NCBI RefSeq assembly: GCF_017695955.1
Contig: NZ_JAAORO010000003.1
Location: 532,341 to 596,340, forward strand
From: Prochlorococcus marinus XMU1419
GTDB lineage: Bacteria; Cyanobacteriota; Cyanobacteriia; PCC-6307; Cyanobiaceae
Direction: 5' to 3'
Length of the DNA stretch: 64,000 nt
Both the position numbers and the translations under genes were made by a program. Shown here one piece after another: positions 1 through 8,745 of the stretch (the stretch's first letter is position 1; each line of letters opens with the position of its first letter). The notes below the pieces were generated by a model. The model had not been told where the DNA came from, did not search any database, and worked only from the letters and a program-made list of their open reading frames with translations.

Positions 1-428
1 CAATTTTTAGGGTAGGCAACAGTCGTCTCAAATCCTTGATCTCTTAGTTTCTTTGATTGTTTTTTTGCCGATTCATAGCTAGCAAAAGGACCAAAAACAA
101 TTCTTTCAATTGTTTTTGGATTTTTGACAGGAATATCCGCCCAGGTAATATTTATCTGTTTTGATTTATGTTTAATACCGTTGGACGATATCAAGTTTAA
201 AAAACCTTTATTAGTTGTAAAATTTATATTCTTTTTCTCCGAAAAACTATCATTCTCCCCGCCTAAATATTGCTTTAAACCAATTAAAAATTTTCCTTTT
301 TTAATTTCATTATGGAGTTCAACCTTTAGCAATTCTTCTCCTTTTGCATTGGAAATAAATTTAGTGTTTATTATTAAAAGAGAAATACAGCCTAAAAAAA
401 AGTTTAAAAAGGTAAATTTAAGTTTCAT
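1..428 (-). CDS. SpoIID/LytB-domain protein, N-terminal part (cut by window edge)
   Basis: The reverse strand reads from an ATG at 428 without a stop to the window edge, giving about 142 residues of the N-terminus. It begins with a Lys-rich start and a hydrophobic segment (about residues 5-24) ending near SNAKG, which looks like a Sec signal peptide, so the product is probably exported. A later stretch, IERIVFGPFASYESAKK followed by LRDQGFETTVAYP, resembles the N-terminal part of cyanobacterial SpoIID/LytB-like proteins, relatives of the sporulation peptidoglycan lytic enzyme. The catalytic part lies outside the window, so the family call is tentative. It is divergent from rpmI. Confidence 0.6.
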   Translation of the reverse strand, partial: MKLKFTFLNFFLGCISLLIINTKFISNAKGEELLKVELHNEIKKGKFLIGLKQYLGGENDSFSEKKNINFTTNKGFLNLISSNGIKHKSKQINITWADIPVKNPKTIERIVFGPFASYESAKKQSKKLRDQGFETTVAYPKN

Positions 429-440
429 AAATTAGAACAT

Positions 441-457
441 TCCTTATCAATTAAGGA
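441..457. promoter_or_regulatory. Small inverted repeat between divergent SpoIID-like gene and rpmI
   Basis: TCCTTA and TAAGGA form a perfect 6-bp inverted repeat around a 5-base spacer, in the 91-base gap that must carry the promoters of both divergent genes. It could be an operator or a weak hairpin in the rpmI leader. Nothing in the sequence shows which, and short AT-rich repeats arise by chance. Confidence 0.2.
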
Positions 458-519
458 CTTTAATTTGCACCAATGCATATAAAGGTTTAGATTATCCTAA
501 TTAAACACATTTGACTTAA

Positions 520-717
520 ATGTCTAAACTAAAAACTCGTAAATCAGCTGCCAAAAGATTTAAAGCTACTGCGACGGGTAAATTCATGAGAAGAAGAGCT
601 TTCCATAATCATTTACTTGATCATAAAAGCTCAAAATTAAAAAGACATCTATCAACAAAAGCCGTAGTTGATGAAAGAGATGCTGATAATGTAAGATTAA
701 TGGTTCCATACGCATAA
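520..717 (+). CDS. rpmI: 50S ribosomal protein L35
   Basis: A 65-residue, strongly basic protein beginning [15 protein letters not shown], the usual L35 opening, with the conserved region [18 protein letters not shown]. Length matches the family (64-66 residues). L35 is a small protein of the large ribosomal subunit. It sits 28 bases before rplT, the usual bacterial pair. infC, which precedes this pair in many bacteria, is absent here: the gene upstream is divergent and unrelated. The pair must therefore have its own promoter in the 429-519 gap. Confidence 0.97.
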   Translation: MSKLKTRKSAAKRFKATATGKFMRRRAFHNHLLDHKSSKLKRHLSTKAVVDERDADNVRLMVPYA

Positions 718-745
718 ATCTTTAACCAATTTTTATTAGATATTC

Positions 746-1093
746 ATGGCACGGGTAAAAAGAGGCAACATAGCCAGAAAAAGAAGAAACAAAATCTTAA
801 ATCTTGCAAAAGGTTTCAGAGGCGGCAACAAAAATCTTTTCAGAACCGCTAATCAAAGAGTGATGAAAGCTCTTTGTAATGCTTATAGGGATAGAAGAAG
901 AAGAAAAAGAGATTTTAGAAGACTTTGGATCTCTAGAATTAACGCATCTGCGAGGATAAATGGAACAAACTATAGCAAGTTAATAAATGGCATGAAAAAT
1001 TCAGAAATTATCATTAACAGAAAAATGCTTGCTCAATTAGCCTTAAACGATCCTAAGTGTTTTGAAAAAATTGTTTCTTCCGTTAGTAAGTAG
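746..1093 (+). CDS. rplT: 50S ribosomal protein L20
   Basis: A 115-residue basic protein with the L20 signature: [18 protein letters not shown] at the N-terminus, [12 protein letters not shown], then [21 protein letters not shown]20 binds 23S rRNA early in 50S assembly and in some bacteria represses its own operon. Length is normal. It is co-directional with rpmI, separated by 28 bases. A TATAAT hexamer at 1103-1108, just downstream, could be a separate promoter for the next gene. Confidence 0.97.
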   Translation: MARVKRGNIARKRRNKILNLAKGFRGGNKNLFRTANQRVMKALCNAYRDRRRRKRDFRRLWISRINASARINGTNYSKLINGMKNSEIIINRKMLAQLALNDPKCFEKIVSSVSK

Positions 1094-1129
1094 AAAAAAG
1101 AATATAATCTAGAAAAGTAATTATAAATA

Positions 1130-1687
1130 ATGGAAATATCTTCCTTTCAATCTTATTTAGTAATTCTTTTTATTGTTTTAATAATAATTTCTATTTTTGT
1201 ATTTAGACAATTTCTAAAAACAAGAAGTGAAGAATTAAATTTAGTAAAATTCGAGCAGAAAGGTTTAGATTCTCTCACTGAAGCTACAGAATTATATGAA
1301 TTTGGGTCCATTCAGATAAAAAAAAGATTATATTCTGAAGCTACTAAAACTTTTTTAAAAGCAATTGAAAATTATGAAAATGAACCTGATGAAGCCAAAG
1401 CGATAATAAATAATGCTTTAGGATTTTCTTATGCTGCTCAAAATGAATTTAAAAAAGCAATTAAACACTATAACTCTGCAATAAAATCACTTCCAAAATA
1501 TCCTATAGCCCTAAATAACCTCGCATCAGCACAACAGCGTTTACTTGAGTACGACTTGGCATATGAAACTTATCAAAAGGTTTTGGTGATAGATCCAAAG
1601 AACAAAACAGCAATTAAAAAAAGTAAGGAGTTAGAAAAAAGAAATAATTATAAACCTTATAAAGGTATTAAAGATAAGGGATTCTAA
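1130..1687 (+). CDS. Membrane-anchored tetratricopeptide-repeat protein
   Basis: 185 residues. Residues about 9-28 are very hydrophobic ([18 protein letters not shown]), giving a single N-terminal membrane anchor. The rest carries three TPR-like helical pairs at about residues 57-90, 92-125 and 126-160, with typical positions such as [19 protein letters not shown] and [19 protein letters not shown]. TPRs are protein-protein scaffolds, so no specific role can be read from the sequence. It lies between rplT and thiG, with two bases to thiG, so it is probably co-transcribed with thiG. A TATAAT lies 22 bases before the ATG. Confidence 0.85.
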   Translation: MEISSFQSYLVILFIVLIIISIFVFRQFLKTRSEELNLVKFEQKGLDSLTEATELYEFGSIQIKKRLYSEATKTFLKAIENYENEPDEAKAIINNALGFSYAAQNEFKKAIKHYNSAIKSLPKYPIALNNLASAQQRLLEYDLAYETYQKVLVIDPKNKTAIKKSKELEKRNNYKPYKGIKDKGF

Positions 1688-1689
1688 AT

Positions 1690-2484
1690 ATGGAAAATTA
1701 TTCTTCTTTACTGATTGGTGGAAAACAATTTTCCAGTAGATTAATGGTTGGTACTGGCAAATACAAATCTACTAAAGATATGATGGAAAGTCTGTCAAAT
1801 TCTGAAACGGAAATTATAACCGTCGCTGTTAGAAGAATTAAAAATTATCAAACCGGAGAAAATTTACTCGAAAAGATCAACTGGGAAAAATATTGGATGC
1901 TTCCTAATACAGCTGGTTGTGTTAATTCCGATGAGGCAGTCAGAATAGCAATTTTAGGAAGAGAGCTTGCAAAATTATCTGGTCAAGAAGAAAATAATTT
2001 TGTAAAGTTAGAAGTTATTCCTGACAAAAAGTATTTGCTACCAGATCCAATAGAAACTCTTAAAGCAGCCGAAATTTTAATAAAAAAGGGTTTCGCTGTA
2101 CTACCTTATATCAATGCAGATCCTATTCTTGCAAAAAGACTAGAAGAAATAGGTTGTGCAACTGTAATGCCATTGGGCTCGCCCATTGGCTCGGGGCAAG
2201 GTTTGTTAAATTTATCAAATATAAGAATAATTATTGAGAATGCAAAAGTGCCAGTAATAATTGACGCAGGAATTGGGGTGCCTAGTGAAGCATCTCAAGC
2301 TATGGAAATTGGAGCTGATGGTGTTTTAATCAATAGTGCGATAGCGCAAGCTGCAAATCCTCCCCTAATGGCTCAAGCGATAAATTATAGTGTGAAAGCT
2401 GGCAGGCAAGCTTTTCTGGCAGGAAGAATTCACAAACAAGACTTTGCAGTAGCAAGTTCGCCGGAAAAAAACATATCTATCTAA
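1690..2484 (+). CDS. thiG: Thiazole synthase ThiG
   Basis: 264 residues, the usual ThiG size. ThiG condenses 1-deoxy-D-xylulose 5-phosphate, a glycine-derived imine and ThiS thiocarboxylate to form the thiazole of thiamine. The Schiff-base lysine is expected in the NFVKLEVI segment (Lys106). The phosphate-binding part [14 protein letters not shown] and the late [21 protein letters not shown] region are both present. It follows the TPR gene by two bases. In some cyanobacteria ThiG is fused to the glycine oxidase ThiO. Here it is not fused, and a ThiO-like gene lies far away at 46.4 kb. Confidence 0.96.
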   Translation: MENYSSLLIGGKQFSSRLMVGTGKYKSTKDMMESLSNSETEIITVAVRRIKNYQTGENLLEKINWEKYWMLPNTAGCVNSDEAVRIAILGRELAKLSGQEENNFVKLEVIPDKKYLLPDPIETLKAAEILIKKGFAVLPYINADPILAKRLEEIGCATVMPLGSPIGSGQGLLNLSNIRIIIENAKVPVIIDAGIGVPSEASQAMEIGADGVLINSAIAQAANPPLMAQAINYSVKAGRQAFLAGRIHKQDFAVASSPEKNISI

Positions 2485-2487
2485 TTC

Positions 2488-2499
2488 TCTTAATTAAGA
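2488..2499. terminator. 12-bp palindrome just after thiG
   Basis: TCTTAATTAAGA is a perfect palindrome starting four bases after the thiG stop. It could help end the rplT-thiG transcript, but it has only two G:C pairs, no clear T-run and no loop without opening central pairs. It is weak evidence for a terminator. Confidence 0.2.
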
Positions 2500-2627
2500 A
2501 AAGTTTAAAAAGAAAGTAAAAATTTATGATTTGCTTTATTTATCGTAATTAAGAAAGAAGATTTGAAACTATTTACAATATTTTTTCGCAAAGTGGAAGC
2601 ACACTGTAGTAATTTAATAAATATATT

Positions 2628-2654
2628 ATGAATCTTTTAATTCTGGAGTTCTGA
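2628..2654 (+). promoter_or_regulatory. Nine-codon upstream ORF abutting the sqdB start
   Basis: ATG at 2628 opens an eight-residue frame (MNLLILEF) whose TGA ends at 2654, directly before the GTG start of sqdB at 2655. A GGAG at 2645-2648 lies inside it and is correctly spaced for the sqdB GTG. The arrangement would allow translational coupling. It may also be chance, since ATG codons are common in AT-rich spacers. The rest of the 170-base gap between thiG and sqdB is AT-rich and shows no other gene. Confidence 0.25.
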
Positions 2655-3848
2655 GTGAAAGTTATTGTTCTAGGTGGAGATGGTTTTTGCGGTTGGCCTT
2701 GTGCGGTGAATTTAGCAGAGCAAAATCATGATGTTATTATTGTCGACAATTTAAGTCGTAGAAAAATTGATATTGATCTAGAGGTAGAATCTTTAACTCC
2801 AATTGCTTCGATAACAGAACGACTTTCTGCATGGGAAGAGACTGGAGGTAAGCCTATGAGATTTCTTAAGATGGATATCTCTAAACAATATCAAAAATTA
2901 CTTAATTTGCTAATTGATGAAAAACCAGATTCCGTGATCCATTTTGCAGAACAAAGAGCAGCACCTTACTCTATGAAATCAAGTTTCACCAAAAGATATA
3001 CAGTGGATAATAATGTTAATGGCACCCACAACCTTCTTGCTGCAATAGTAGAGAGTAATTTAGATATTCATGTTGTTCATTTAGGAACAATGGGAGTCTA
3101 TGGATATGGATCACATAGAGGTGCAACAATTCCAGAAGGTTATCTAAAAGTTGAAGTTCCACAACCAGATGGAAGTCGATTTGAAGAAGAAATATTACAC
3201 CCTGCCAGTCCAGGTAGTGTTTACCATATGACTAAAACCTTAGATCAATTATTATTTCTTTACTACAACAAAAATGATCTTGTAAGGATTACTGATTTAC
3301 ATCAAGGCATTGTTTGGGGAACAAATACAGAAGCAACTTTAAAAGATCCTAGATTGACAAACCGATTTGACTATGACGGAGATTATGGAACTGTTTTAAA
3401 CAGATTTCTAATGCAAGCTGCAATTGGATATCCATTAAGTGTTCATGGGACAGGCGGGCAAACAAGAGCATTTATACATATAAAAGACTCTGTAAAATGC
3501 GTACAACTTGCTCTTGAAAATCCTCCAAAATCCGGAGAACGAGTCAAAATCTTTAATCAAATGACTGAGAGTCATCAAGTTGGAGAACTAGCTAAAAAAG
3601 TAGCTTCTCTAACAGGAGCTGATATTAATTATTTACCAAATCCAAGGAATGAAGCGGTAGAAAATGATCTTATTGTTGATAATAAATGTTTTATAGAATT
3701 AGGTTTAAACCCAACGACTCTTGATAATGGCTTATTAGAAGAAGTTGTTGAAGTTGCCAAAAAATACTCCAATAGATGTGATCTTAAGCGGATACCTTGT
3801 GTTTCATCCTGGACTAAAAAACAAGCTGAGGCAATAAAGACAAATTAA
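2655..3848 (+). CDS. sqdB: UDP-sulfoquinovose synthase SqdB
   Basis: 397 residues. SqdB makes UDP-sulfoquinovose from UDP-glucose and sulfite, the first committed step of sulfolipid (SQDG) synthesis. SQDG is a phosphorus-free thylakoid lipid, important where phosphate is scarce. It is a short-chain dehydrogenase fold: NAD-binding LGGDGFCGWP at residues 6-15, catalytic Thr145 in HLGTMGVYG, and the Tyr190-x3-Lys194 pair in GSVYHMTK. The start is GTG, chosen because GGAG lies six bases upstream and the protein begins with the beta strand of the nucleotide fold. sqdX follows 27 bases downstream. Confidence 0.97.
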   Translation: MKVIVLGGDGFCGWPCAVNLAEQNHDVIIVDNLSRRKIDIDLEVESLTPIASITERLSAWEETGGKPMRFLKMDISKQYQKLLNLLIDEKPDSVIHFAEQRAAPYSMKSSFTKRYTVDNNVNGTHNLLAAIVESNLDIHVVHLGTMGVYGYGSHRGATIPEGYLKVEVPQPDGSRFEEEILHPASPGSVYHMTKTLDQLLFLYYNKNDLVRITDLHQGIVWGTNTEATLKDPRLTNRFDYDGDYGTVLNRFLMQAAIGYPLSVHGTGGQTRAFIHIKDSVKCVQLALENPPKSGERVKIFNQMTESHQVGELAKKVASLTGADINYLPNPRNEAVENDLIVDNKCFIELGLNPTTLDNGLLEEVVEVAKKYSNRCDLKRIPCVSSWTKKQAEAIKTN

Positions 3849-3875
3849 AATTTCCAAAATAGTTACTCTAAGAAA

Positions 3876-5009
3876 GTGAAAATTGCATTGTTTACTGAAA
3901 CTTTTTTACCTAAAGTTGATGGCATAGTCACAAGATTGACTAAAACAATTGAATTTTTAATAAAAAATGGTGATGAAGTTATAATTTTTTGTCCAGAAGG
4001 GTGTCCAGAATCATATATGGGTGCAACTGTAGTTGGAGTTGCTGCAATGCCATTACCCTTATACCCAGAGTTGAAGCTTGGTTTGCCGGGTCCTGCAGTC
4101 TCAGATAAGTTAGAAAAATTTAAGCCAGATTTGATACATGTTGTTAATCCAGCTGTACTTGGCTTAGGTGGCATATGGTTAGCGAAAACTAATAATATTC
4201 CTTTAATTGCGAGTTACCATACTCATCTTCCAAAATATCTGGAACATTACGGTATGGGTATGTTAGAGCCACTTTTGTGGGAATTACTTAAAGCAGCTCA
4301 TAATCAAGCATTGTTAAATTTATGTACTTCCACCGCTATGGTCAATGAGTTAAAAGATAAAGGTATTCAAAGGACTGCTCTATGGCAAAGGGGAGTAGAT
4401 ACTTTCAGTTTCAGACCAGATTTGAGAAGTGAGAAAATGAGAAAAAAATTATTTGGGAAATATAACGACGCTAATTACTTATTGATTTATGTAGGAAGAT
4501 TATCAGCAGAAAAACAAATTGAGAGAATTAAACCAGTCTTAGAAAGTATTCCTAATGCTTGCCTTGCACTTGTAGGTGACGGACCATATAGAAACCAGCT
4601 TGAAAAAATCTTCGAAAATACAAAGACTAATTTCATAGGATACTTATCTGGCGATGAACTTGCTAGCGCCTATGCCTCTGGAGATATATTTTTATTTCCA
4701 TCTAGTACAGAAACACTTGGGTTAGTTTTACTAGAAGCAATGGCAGCAGGATGTCCAGTTATCGGAGCCAACAAGGGGGGGATTCCAGATATTATTAGTG
4801 ATGGGATTAATGGTTGTTTATATGATCCTGATGAAAAAGATAATGGGAAACAAAGTTTGATTAAAGCGACAAAAAAAATTCTAGAGAATGAAGATAAAAG
4901 AGAAGTTATGAGAAAAGAGGCACGAAACGAAGCAGAAAAATGGGATTGGAATCAAGCAACACTACAACTGCAAAATTATTATGCAGATACTCTCAAAGAA
5001 ATAGATTAA
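3876..5009 (+). CDS. sqdX: Sulfoquinovosyltransferase SqdX (GT4 family)
   Basis: 377 residues, a GT-B glycosyltransferase of family 4. It transfers sulfoquinovose from UDP-sulfoquinovose to diacylglycerol, the last step of SQDG synthesis. The N-terminal domain starts KIALFTETFLPKVDGIVTR. The nucleotide-sugar domain has YVGRLSAEKQIERI and the E-x7-E element in STETLGLVLLEAMAAG. GTG is the likely start, in the same style as sqdB. The specific function is taken from the pairing with sqdB; the sequence alone would say GT4 glycosyltransferase. Confidence 0.93.
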   Translation: MKIALFTETFLPKVDGIVTRLTKTIEFLIKNGDEVIIFCPEGCPESYMGATVVGVAAMPLPLYPELKLGLPGPAVSDKLEKFKPDLIHVVNPAVLGLGGIWLAKTNNIPLIASYHTHLPKYLEHYGMGMLEPLLWELLKAAHNQALLNLCTSTAMVNELKDKGIQRTALWQRGVDTFSFRPDLRSEKMRKKLFGKYNDANYLLIYVGRLSAEKQIERIKPVLESIPNACLALVGDGPYRNQLEKIFENTKTNFIGYLSGDELASAYASGDIFLFPSSTETLGLVLLEAMAAGCPVIGANKGGIPDIISDGINGCLYDPDEKDNGKQSLIKATKKILENEDKREVMRKEARNEAEKWDWNQATLQLQNYYADTLKEID

Positions 5010-5021
5010 AATTAATCTTAA

Positions 5022-5270
5022 TTATGCTACGTGTGGAGGTGTGGGATTATTATACGAACTTAAAGGAAGTATTAGAGTAGCGATATTTTGATTCTTTTCA
5101 GGCCTTTTTTTCTTTGAAAACTTTTTACCAAAGGGTACTCTTATAACATTGGTTCCCTCAATGGAAGAAATGTTTGAGTTATCTCCTGAAAAATTATTGA
5201 CAAAATTTGGTAAATCTACGTTTTTAACTGGCAGGTGCTTAACATTACCAGATTTAAAATCTTTGGTCAT
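5022..5270 (-). CDS. Small hypothetical protein
   Basis: 82 residues, not recognised. It is basic and low in complexity, with an N-terminal part rich in Asn and Ser and a central VIRVPFGKKFSKKKRPEKN. It has no membrane segment or signal peptide. It ends 12 bases from the convergent sqdX stop. Amino-acid make-up is compatible with an AT-rich picocyanobacterial gene. The remaining 128 bases up to the gcvP stop hold no other gene. It could still be a chance frame. Confidence 0.5.
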   Translation of the reverse strand: MTKDFKSGNVKHLPVKNVDLPNFVNNFSGDNSNISSIEGTNVIRVPFGKKFSKKKRPEKNQNIATLILPLSSYNNPTPPHVA

Positions 5271-5384
5271 AGCTTCAAATACCCCAAAAAATTTGATGCT
5301 CGAATATTTTAATAAAAAAATTTAAAAAAATTCTATAAGAAAATATTAAATTTTTATTCTCACTGATAATAACTAAGTAAATAT

Positions 5385-5400
5385 AAGGATGCTAGTCCTT
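5385..5400 (-). terminator. Short hairpin at the gcvP stop
   Basis: Reading the minus strand, AAGGA and TCCTT pair around a six-base loop that begins at the gcvP stop codon and is followed by ATATTT. This is a weak candidate for a transcription end. The stem is only five base pairs. Confidence 0.2.
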
Positions 5401-8308
5401 ATGCACATTTTTTTTCTTCGAAAGTCTCGCCTTGATTTACATTGCAAGAACAAATTAAATTGCGATCGCCATATGCATTATTGATCCTAGAAACTGAAGA
5501 CCAAAACTTAATAGACGTTGGAGTTTTATAAGGAAAAGAAGCTTTTTCTTTTGAATAAGGATAATGCCAGTTATCAGCAATTAACTCCTTCAGCGTATGA
5601 GGAGCGTTACTTATTACATTGTTATTCTTTAATGCATCATTTTTTTCTATTTCGCTGATTTCTTCTCCAATCAATAGCATAGCCTCGCAAAATCTATCCA
5701 ATTCAACCAAACTTTCACTTTCAGTAGGCTCTATCATTATCGTCTCTGGAACAGGCCAACTTATAGTTGGGGCATGAAAACTATAATCTATTAATCGTTT
5801 AGCTAAATCATTAACACTCAAACCAGTTTTAGATTTTAAATCCCTGAAATCTAGAATACATTCATGTGCGACAAAATTATTTTTTCCTTTATAAAGAATC
5901 TTGAATTTATGTTTTAAAGTATGCGCAATATAATTTGCAGATAAAATTGCATGCGCAGTAGCTTTCCTTAAACCACTAAGACCAGCCATTTTTATGTACA
6001 TCCAACTTATTGGAAGAATACTTGCACTCCCATGCTTGGCAGAAGATACGTAATTGGAACTAATAGATAAATTATTATCCATTAAAGAATGAGTAGGAAG
6101 AAATGGGCTTAAAATTTCTGATGCAGCAACTGGACCTACTCCTGGACCACCACCTCCATGTGGAATGCAGAATGTTTTATGTAAATTCAAATGACAAACA
6201 TCAACACCATAATTCCCCGGTTTACATAATCCAACCTGAGCGTTCAAATTTGCTCCATCTAAATAGACAAATCCTCCCACAGAGTGAATTAAATCACATA
6301 TGTTTCTGATTTGTAATTCAAAAACTCCATGAGTAGAAGGATAAGTCAACATAAGAGCCCCTATTTGGTTATCAAATTTCTTGACCTTAATTGACAAATC
6401 TTGAAAATCAATATTTCCTTCGTCATCACATTCAACAGTTAACACGTCAAAACCTGCCATAACTGCACTAGCAGGATTTGTTCCATGAGCACTTTTTGGA
6501 ATTAAACATTTTTTTCTTAACAAGTCACCTTTTGATTCAAAATAAGAATTTATTGCCAATAAACCTGCAAACTCTCCTTGAGAACCTGCATTTGGTTGAA
6601 AAGAAACTGATTTTAAACCAACAATCTCACTTATCCATTTTTCTAAGTCAGATATAATTTTTGAATAGCCTTTAGTTTGATCTGGTGGGGAAAAAGGATG
6701 AATGGAAGATAAATTAGCCCAAGAGACTGGATTTAACTCTGCTGCAGAATTTAACTTCATGGTGCAGCTTCCCAATGGCATCATCCCATCAACCAAAGAA
6801 AAATCTTTTTCTGCAAGTCGGAATATATATCTCATTAATTCAGTTTCACTTTGGTAATTTGTGAATATATCTTGCTGCATCCATGCACTGGATCTCAAAG
6901 CTAAACTTTCAAGATGAAATTCTTTATCAAATTTTATATGTTCTAAATATTCTTCTTTTTCTATAAGGTTTGCTATGAAAGTCAAAATATCTTTTATTTC
7001 TTTTTCATTACTAAGCTCATCTAAAGAGATCCCAAAACCAGTTGAATTTTCAATAGTTGATCCCAACGGCAAAATTCTTAAGTTATAGCCGTTTTTTAAA
7101 GCCTCATTATGGATCCTTTGGGAGTGCTCAGAATAAACATCAATACTATCAAATCTAATCCCATCAGGAATATCAAAACCTAAAGCAACTAAACTTGATT
7201 CTAAATTTATTCGCAACTCAACTAATCTCTTAGCAATTTGCGTTAATCCAGAGGGTCCATGATAAATAGCATAAAAAGAAGAAATTATAGCTAACAAAGA
7301 TTGAGCAGTACAAATATTACTAGTGGCCTTTTCCCTTCTAATATGTTGCTCTCTTGTTTGCAATGCTAGTCTTAGTGACTTTTCTCCATTTTTAGATAGA
7401 CTTTCCCCAACTATTCTTCCTGGTATCAGCCTTTTATATTTTTCGCTACAAGCAAAATATGCTGCATGAGGGCCACCAAAACCCATTGGAACACCAAATC
7501 TTTGCATACTCCCCACTGCTACATCAACACCAAATTCAGAAATTGGTTTAATCAAAACTTGTGCCAGTGGATCAATACATGCCGTAACAATAATTTCTGA
7601 TCTATGTGCTTGGGATATTAAGAATGTAGGATCATATAATTGTCCGTTTTTACCAGGTAATTGCAACAACATTCCAAAAACATCATCAAGATTAGGAAGG
7701 TTGCTTTGAGTAAAGCGTTTTAAAGTTATTCCCAAAGGTTTTGCTCTGGTTTGTAGAACATTAAAAGTATGATCAAAAACATTTGACTCCACTAAGTACA
7801 CTTTTGAAGATTTATTTTTTCTTGCGGAAAAACTCATGGCCATGGCTTCTGCTGCTGCAGTACCCTCATCCAACAAAGATGCATTGGCGACAGGGAATCC
7901 TGTTAGTTCACAAACAATAGTCTGAAAATTAAATAGAGCTTCTAATCTTCCTTGTGCAATTTCTGCTTGATATGGAGTATAGGACGTGTACCACCTTGGA
8001 TTCTCAAGAACATGTCTTTGGATTACTTTAGGCATATGATTGTCATAATAACCAAGGCCGATAAGTGATCTCATTTTTGTATTTTTATTCGTAATCTCTT
8101 CTAATTCGTTTAAAGCCTCAATTTCTGAACAACCTTGGGGCAATATTTCTGAAGATTTATCTTTAAGCTGTATATCTTCAGGGATAACTTGATTTATAAA
8201 TTGATCAATATTATTAAAACCAAGCTTGTTCAGCATAATTCTTTCATCATTATCTCCTAACCCAAGATGCCTATCTATAAACAAATCAGACCCAAATTTG
8301 GATGTCAT
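5399..8308 (-). CDS. gcvP: Glycine dehydrogenase (decarboxylating), P protein
   Basis: 969 residues, the single-chain fused P protein found in cyanobacteria and plants. It decarboxylates glycine and passes the aminomethyl group to lipoylated GcvH, which in a phototroph recycles photorespiratory glycine. The start IDRHLGLGDNDERIML is typical. The pyridoxal-phosphate lysine is in LNLHKTFCIPHGGGGPGVGP (Lys711), with the glycine-rich loop after it. It lies 45 bases downstream of gcvH on the same strand, so the two are probably co-transcribed. gcvT is separate, at 26.2 kb. Confidence 0.98.
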   Translation of the reverse strand: MTSKFGSDLFIDRHLGLGDNDERIMLNKLGFNNIDQFINQVIPEDIQLKDKSSEILPQGCSEIEALNELEEITNKNTKMRSLIGLGYYDNHMPKVIQRHVLENPRWYTSYTPYQAEIAQGRLEALFNFQTIVCELTGFPVANASLLDEGTAAAEAMAMSFSARKNKSSKVYLVESNVFDHTFNVLQTRAKPLGITLKRFTQSNLPNLDDVFGMLLQLPGKNGQLYDPTFLISQAHRSEIIVTACIDPLAQVLIKPISEFGVDVAVGSMQRFGVPMGFGGPHAAYFACSEKYKRLIPGRIVGESLSKNGEKSLRLALQTREQHIRREKATSNICTAQSLLAIISSFYAIYHGPSGLTQIAKRLVELRINLESSLVALGFDIPDGIRFDSIDVYSEHSQRIHNEALKNGYNLRILPLGSTIENSTGFGISLDELSNEKEIKDILTFIANLIEKEEYLEHIKFDKEFHLESLALRSSAWMQQDIFTNYQSETELMRYIFRLAEKDFSLVDGMMPLGSCTMKLNSAAELNPVSWANLSSIHPFSPPDQTKGYSKIISDLEKWISEIVGLKSVSFQPNAGSQGEFAGLLAINSYFESKGDLLRKKCLIPKSAHGTNPASAVMAGFDVLTVECDDEGNIDFQDLSIKVKKFDNQIGALMLTYPSTHGVFELQIRNICDLIHSVGGFVYLDGANLNAQVGLCKPGNYGVDVCHLNLHKTFCIPHGGGGPGVGPVAASEILSPFLPTHSLMDNNLSISSNYVSSAKHGSASILPISWMYIKMAGLSGLRKATAHAILSANYIAHTLKHKFKILYKGKNNFVAHECILDFRDLKSKTGLSVNDLAKRLIDYSFHAPTISWPVPETIMIEPTESESLVELDRFCEAMLLIGEEISEIEKNDALKNNNVISNAPHTLKELIADNWHYPYSKEKASFPYKTPTSIKFWSSVSRINNAYGDRNLICSCNVNQGETFEEKKCA

Positions 8309-8353
8309 ATTAAAATATTTTTCTTTAAAATAGCTCTTTTTAGAAAGTTTGCC

Positions 8354-8743
8354 TTATTTTGGTACAACCTTTGATTGATATTCTTCAGAAGTCATCAAAT
8401 CAGCAATTGATGCTTTTGATTCTGGTTTCAAAATGACTAACCAACCGTCTCCAATCGGATCATTCTGTAAAAGCTCAGGGTTCTCAACAACACTTTCATT
8501 TACAGATACTATTTCTCCTGAAAAAGGCAGGTAAACTTCCTCTACGGCCTTAACTGATTCTATTGTTCCAAAAGTCTCGCCTTTCTCTAAAGTCGCCCCT
8601 TCATCAGCTAATTCAACAAAAACGATATCTCCTAATTGATCTATAGCGAATTCACTAACTCCAATTTTTAATAATCCATTTTCTTCTAAGACATATTCAT
8701 GAGTATCAGCATAGTTGAGGTTGTCTGGAAACTTGTAAGACAT
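8354..8743 (-). CDS. gcvH: Glycine cleavage system H protein
   Basis: 129 residues, normal length. It is the lipoyl carrier of the glycine cleavage complex, shuttling the aminomethyl group between P, T and L proteins. The lipoylation lysine is Lys65 in IESVKAVEEVYLP. The N-terminal YADTHEYV and the later PIGDGWLV are also family hallmarks. It lies two bases downstream of the preceding PLP-enzyme gene and just upstream of gcvP, so all three may form one unit. Confidence 0.98.
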   Translation of the reverse strand: MSYKFPDNLNYADTHEYVLEENGLLKIGVSEFAIDQLGDIVFVELADEGATLEKGETFGTIESVKAVEEVYLPFSGEIVSVNESVVENPELLQNDPIGDGWLVILKPESKASIADLMTSEEYQSKVVPK

Positions 8744-8745
8744 GA

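Noticed and set aside
124..435. Plus-strand open frame of about 100 codons
   Set aside because: It lies opposite the SpoIID-like gene, whose reverse reading has a signal peptide and family-like sequence. The plus-strand frame has no recognisable feature.
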